From contig JAKNDB010000098.1 of assembly GCA_024305405.1 (NCBI GenBank), positions 1,054,001 to 1,118,000 on the forward strand: 64,000 bases of DNA, given 5' to 3'. Positions 63,707 through 64,000 of the stretch are shown piece by piece; position 1 is the first letter of the stretch; each line of letters opens with the position of its first letter. The notes under the pieces are model-generated. The model did no database searches. It was not told the DNA's origin and saw only the letters and a list, made by a program, of their open reading frames with translations. The translations under genes were made by a program, and so were the position numbers. The DNA comes from Dirofilaria immitis. Taxonomy: Eukaryota > Nematoda > Chromadorea > Rhabditida > Onchocercidae.

Positions 63707-64000
63707 AATAATAATCGTAAGCACTATTTCTTACAAGATATAATTTCAAATTCTGACTTTATTTGAAAAAGGATGTAATAGTTGTAATGTGCGGTATGAA
63801 ATACTTTTGGTGATATTTATAACTATCAACTGTTATACATAACTACTTCTTTTATTATATCATCTTGAGAAAAATTATCAAATTTTAGAAGAATTGTCGT
63901 CTCAGCGGTCTCATAAGTTTTTGAGGAAAGGGAAAGTCATATGATTGAAACTTGTGGAATTTTGTACTTATTAGATGATGCTGCTGATTAAAAGTTGTTT
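63707..64000. other. Sequence downstream of SHQ1
   Basis: Presumed 3' UTR and start of the next intergenic region. No coding exon or repeat is visible in these 294 nt. Confidence 0.5.

Noticed and set aside
1..64000. tRNA, rRNA or other structured RNA genes
   Set aside because: No A-box/B-box pair, rRNA segment or recognisable snRNA was noticed by eye; a covariance-model scan would be needed to exclude small ones.

Overview
This window is eukaryotic nuclear DNA, very AT-rich and intron-dense, with GT-AG introns mostly of about 50-700 nt. The gene families point to a nematode: a patched-related (PTR) protein, a BTB protein of the nematode BATH-like type, and acceptor-like sites just upstream of start codons, as expected where a spliced leader is trans-spliced. 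Composition and intron sizes would fit a parasitic (spirurid or filarial-like) species, but I cannot name it from sequence alone. No bacterial, viral or CRISPR material is visible.

Layout. 1-1469 (+): 3' end of an unrecognised gene whose product has a PPPY motif. 4089-6902 (+): an orphan gene for a Trp/Asn/Ser-rich protein. 8430-10552 (-): a Rab21-type small GTPase. 11289-12637 (-): the spliceosomal cyclophilin PPIH. 12638-20482: 7.8 kb of microsatellites and AT-rich DNA. 20498-about 31269 (+): a 16-exon PTR gene with minisatellites in its introns. 33047-41704 (-): an 11-exon gene for a protein with two BTB domains and a C-terminal Cys4 motif. 41705-49457: a gene desert with tandem repeats, including a 30-bp satellite in a 90-bp higher-order pattern. 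49458-60195 (-): about 29 exons of the AP-3 delta subunit. 61215-63706 (+): SHQ1, divergent from AP-3 delta.

Functionally this is a set of independent genes rather than an operon. Two concern endosome/lysosome traffic (Rab21, AP-3 delta), one is a sterol-sensing-type transporter (PTR), and two concern RNA biology (PPIH in the tri-snRNP, SHQ1 in H/ACA RNP assembly).

The most striking observation is technical or evolutionary. Nearly every conserved gene has one or more exons in which the homologous reading frame is restored only by adding a single base, usually in a short A/T homopolymer. At least nine such sites occur in six genes. Flanking codons and splice phases are otherwise intact, so uncorrected long-read deletion errors are a better explanation than pseudogenes. 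Any automated gene calls here would be truncated. I found no convincing wholly new system. The best biological leads are the double-BTB/Cys4 protein, the E-box minisatellite in the first PTR intron, a likely GC-AG intron in Rab21, and the orphan gene at 4-7 kb.
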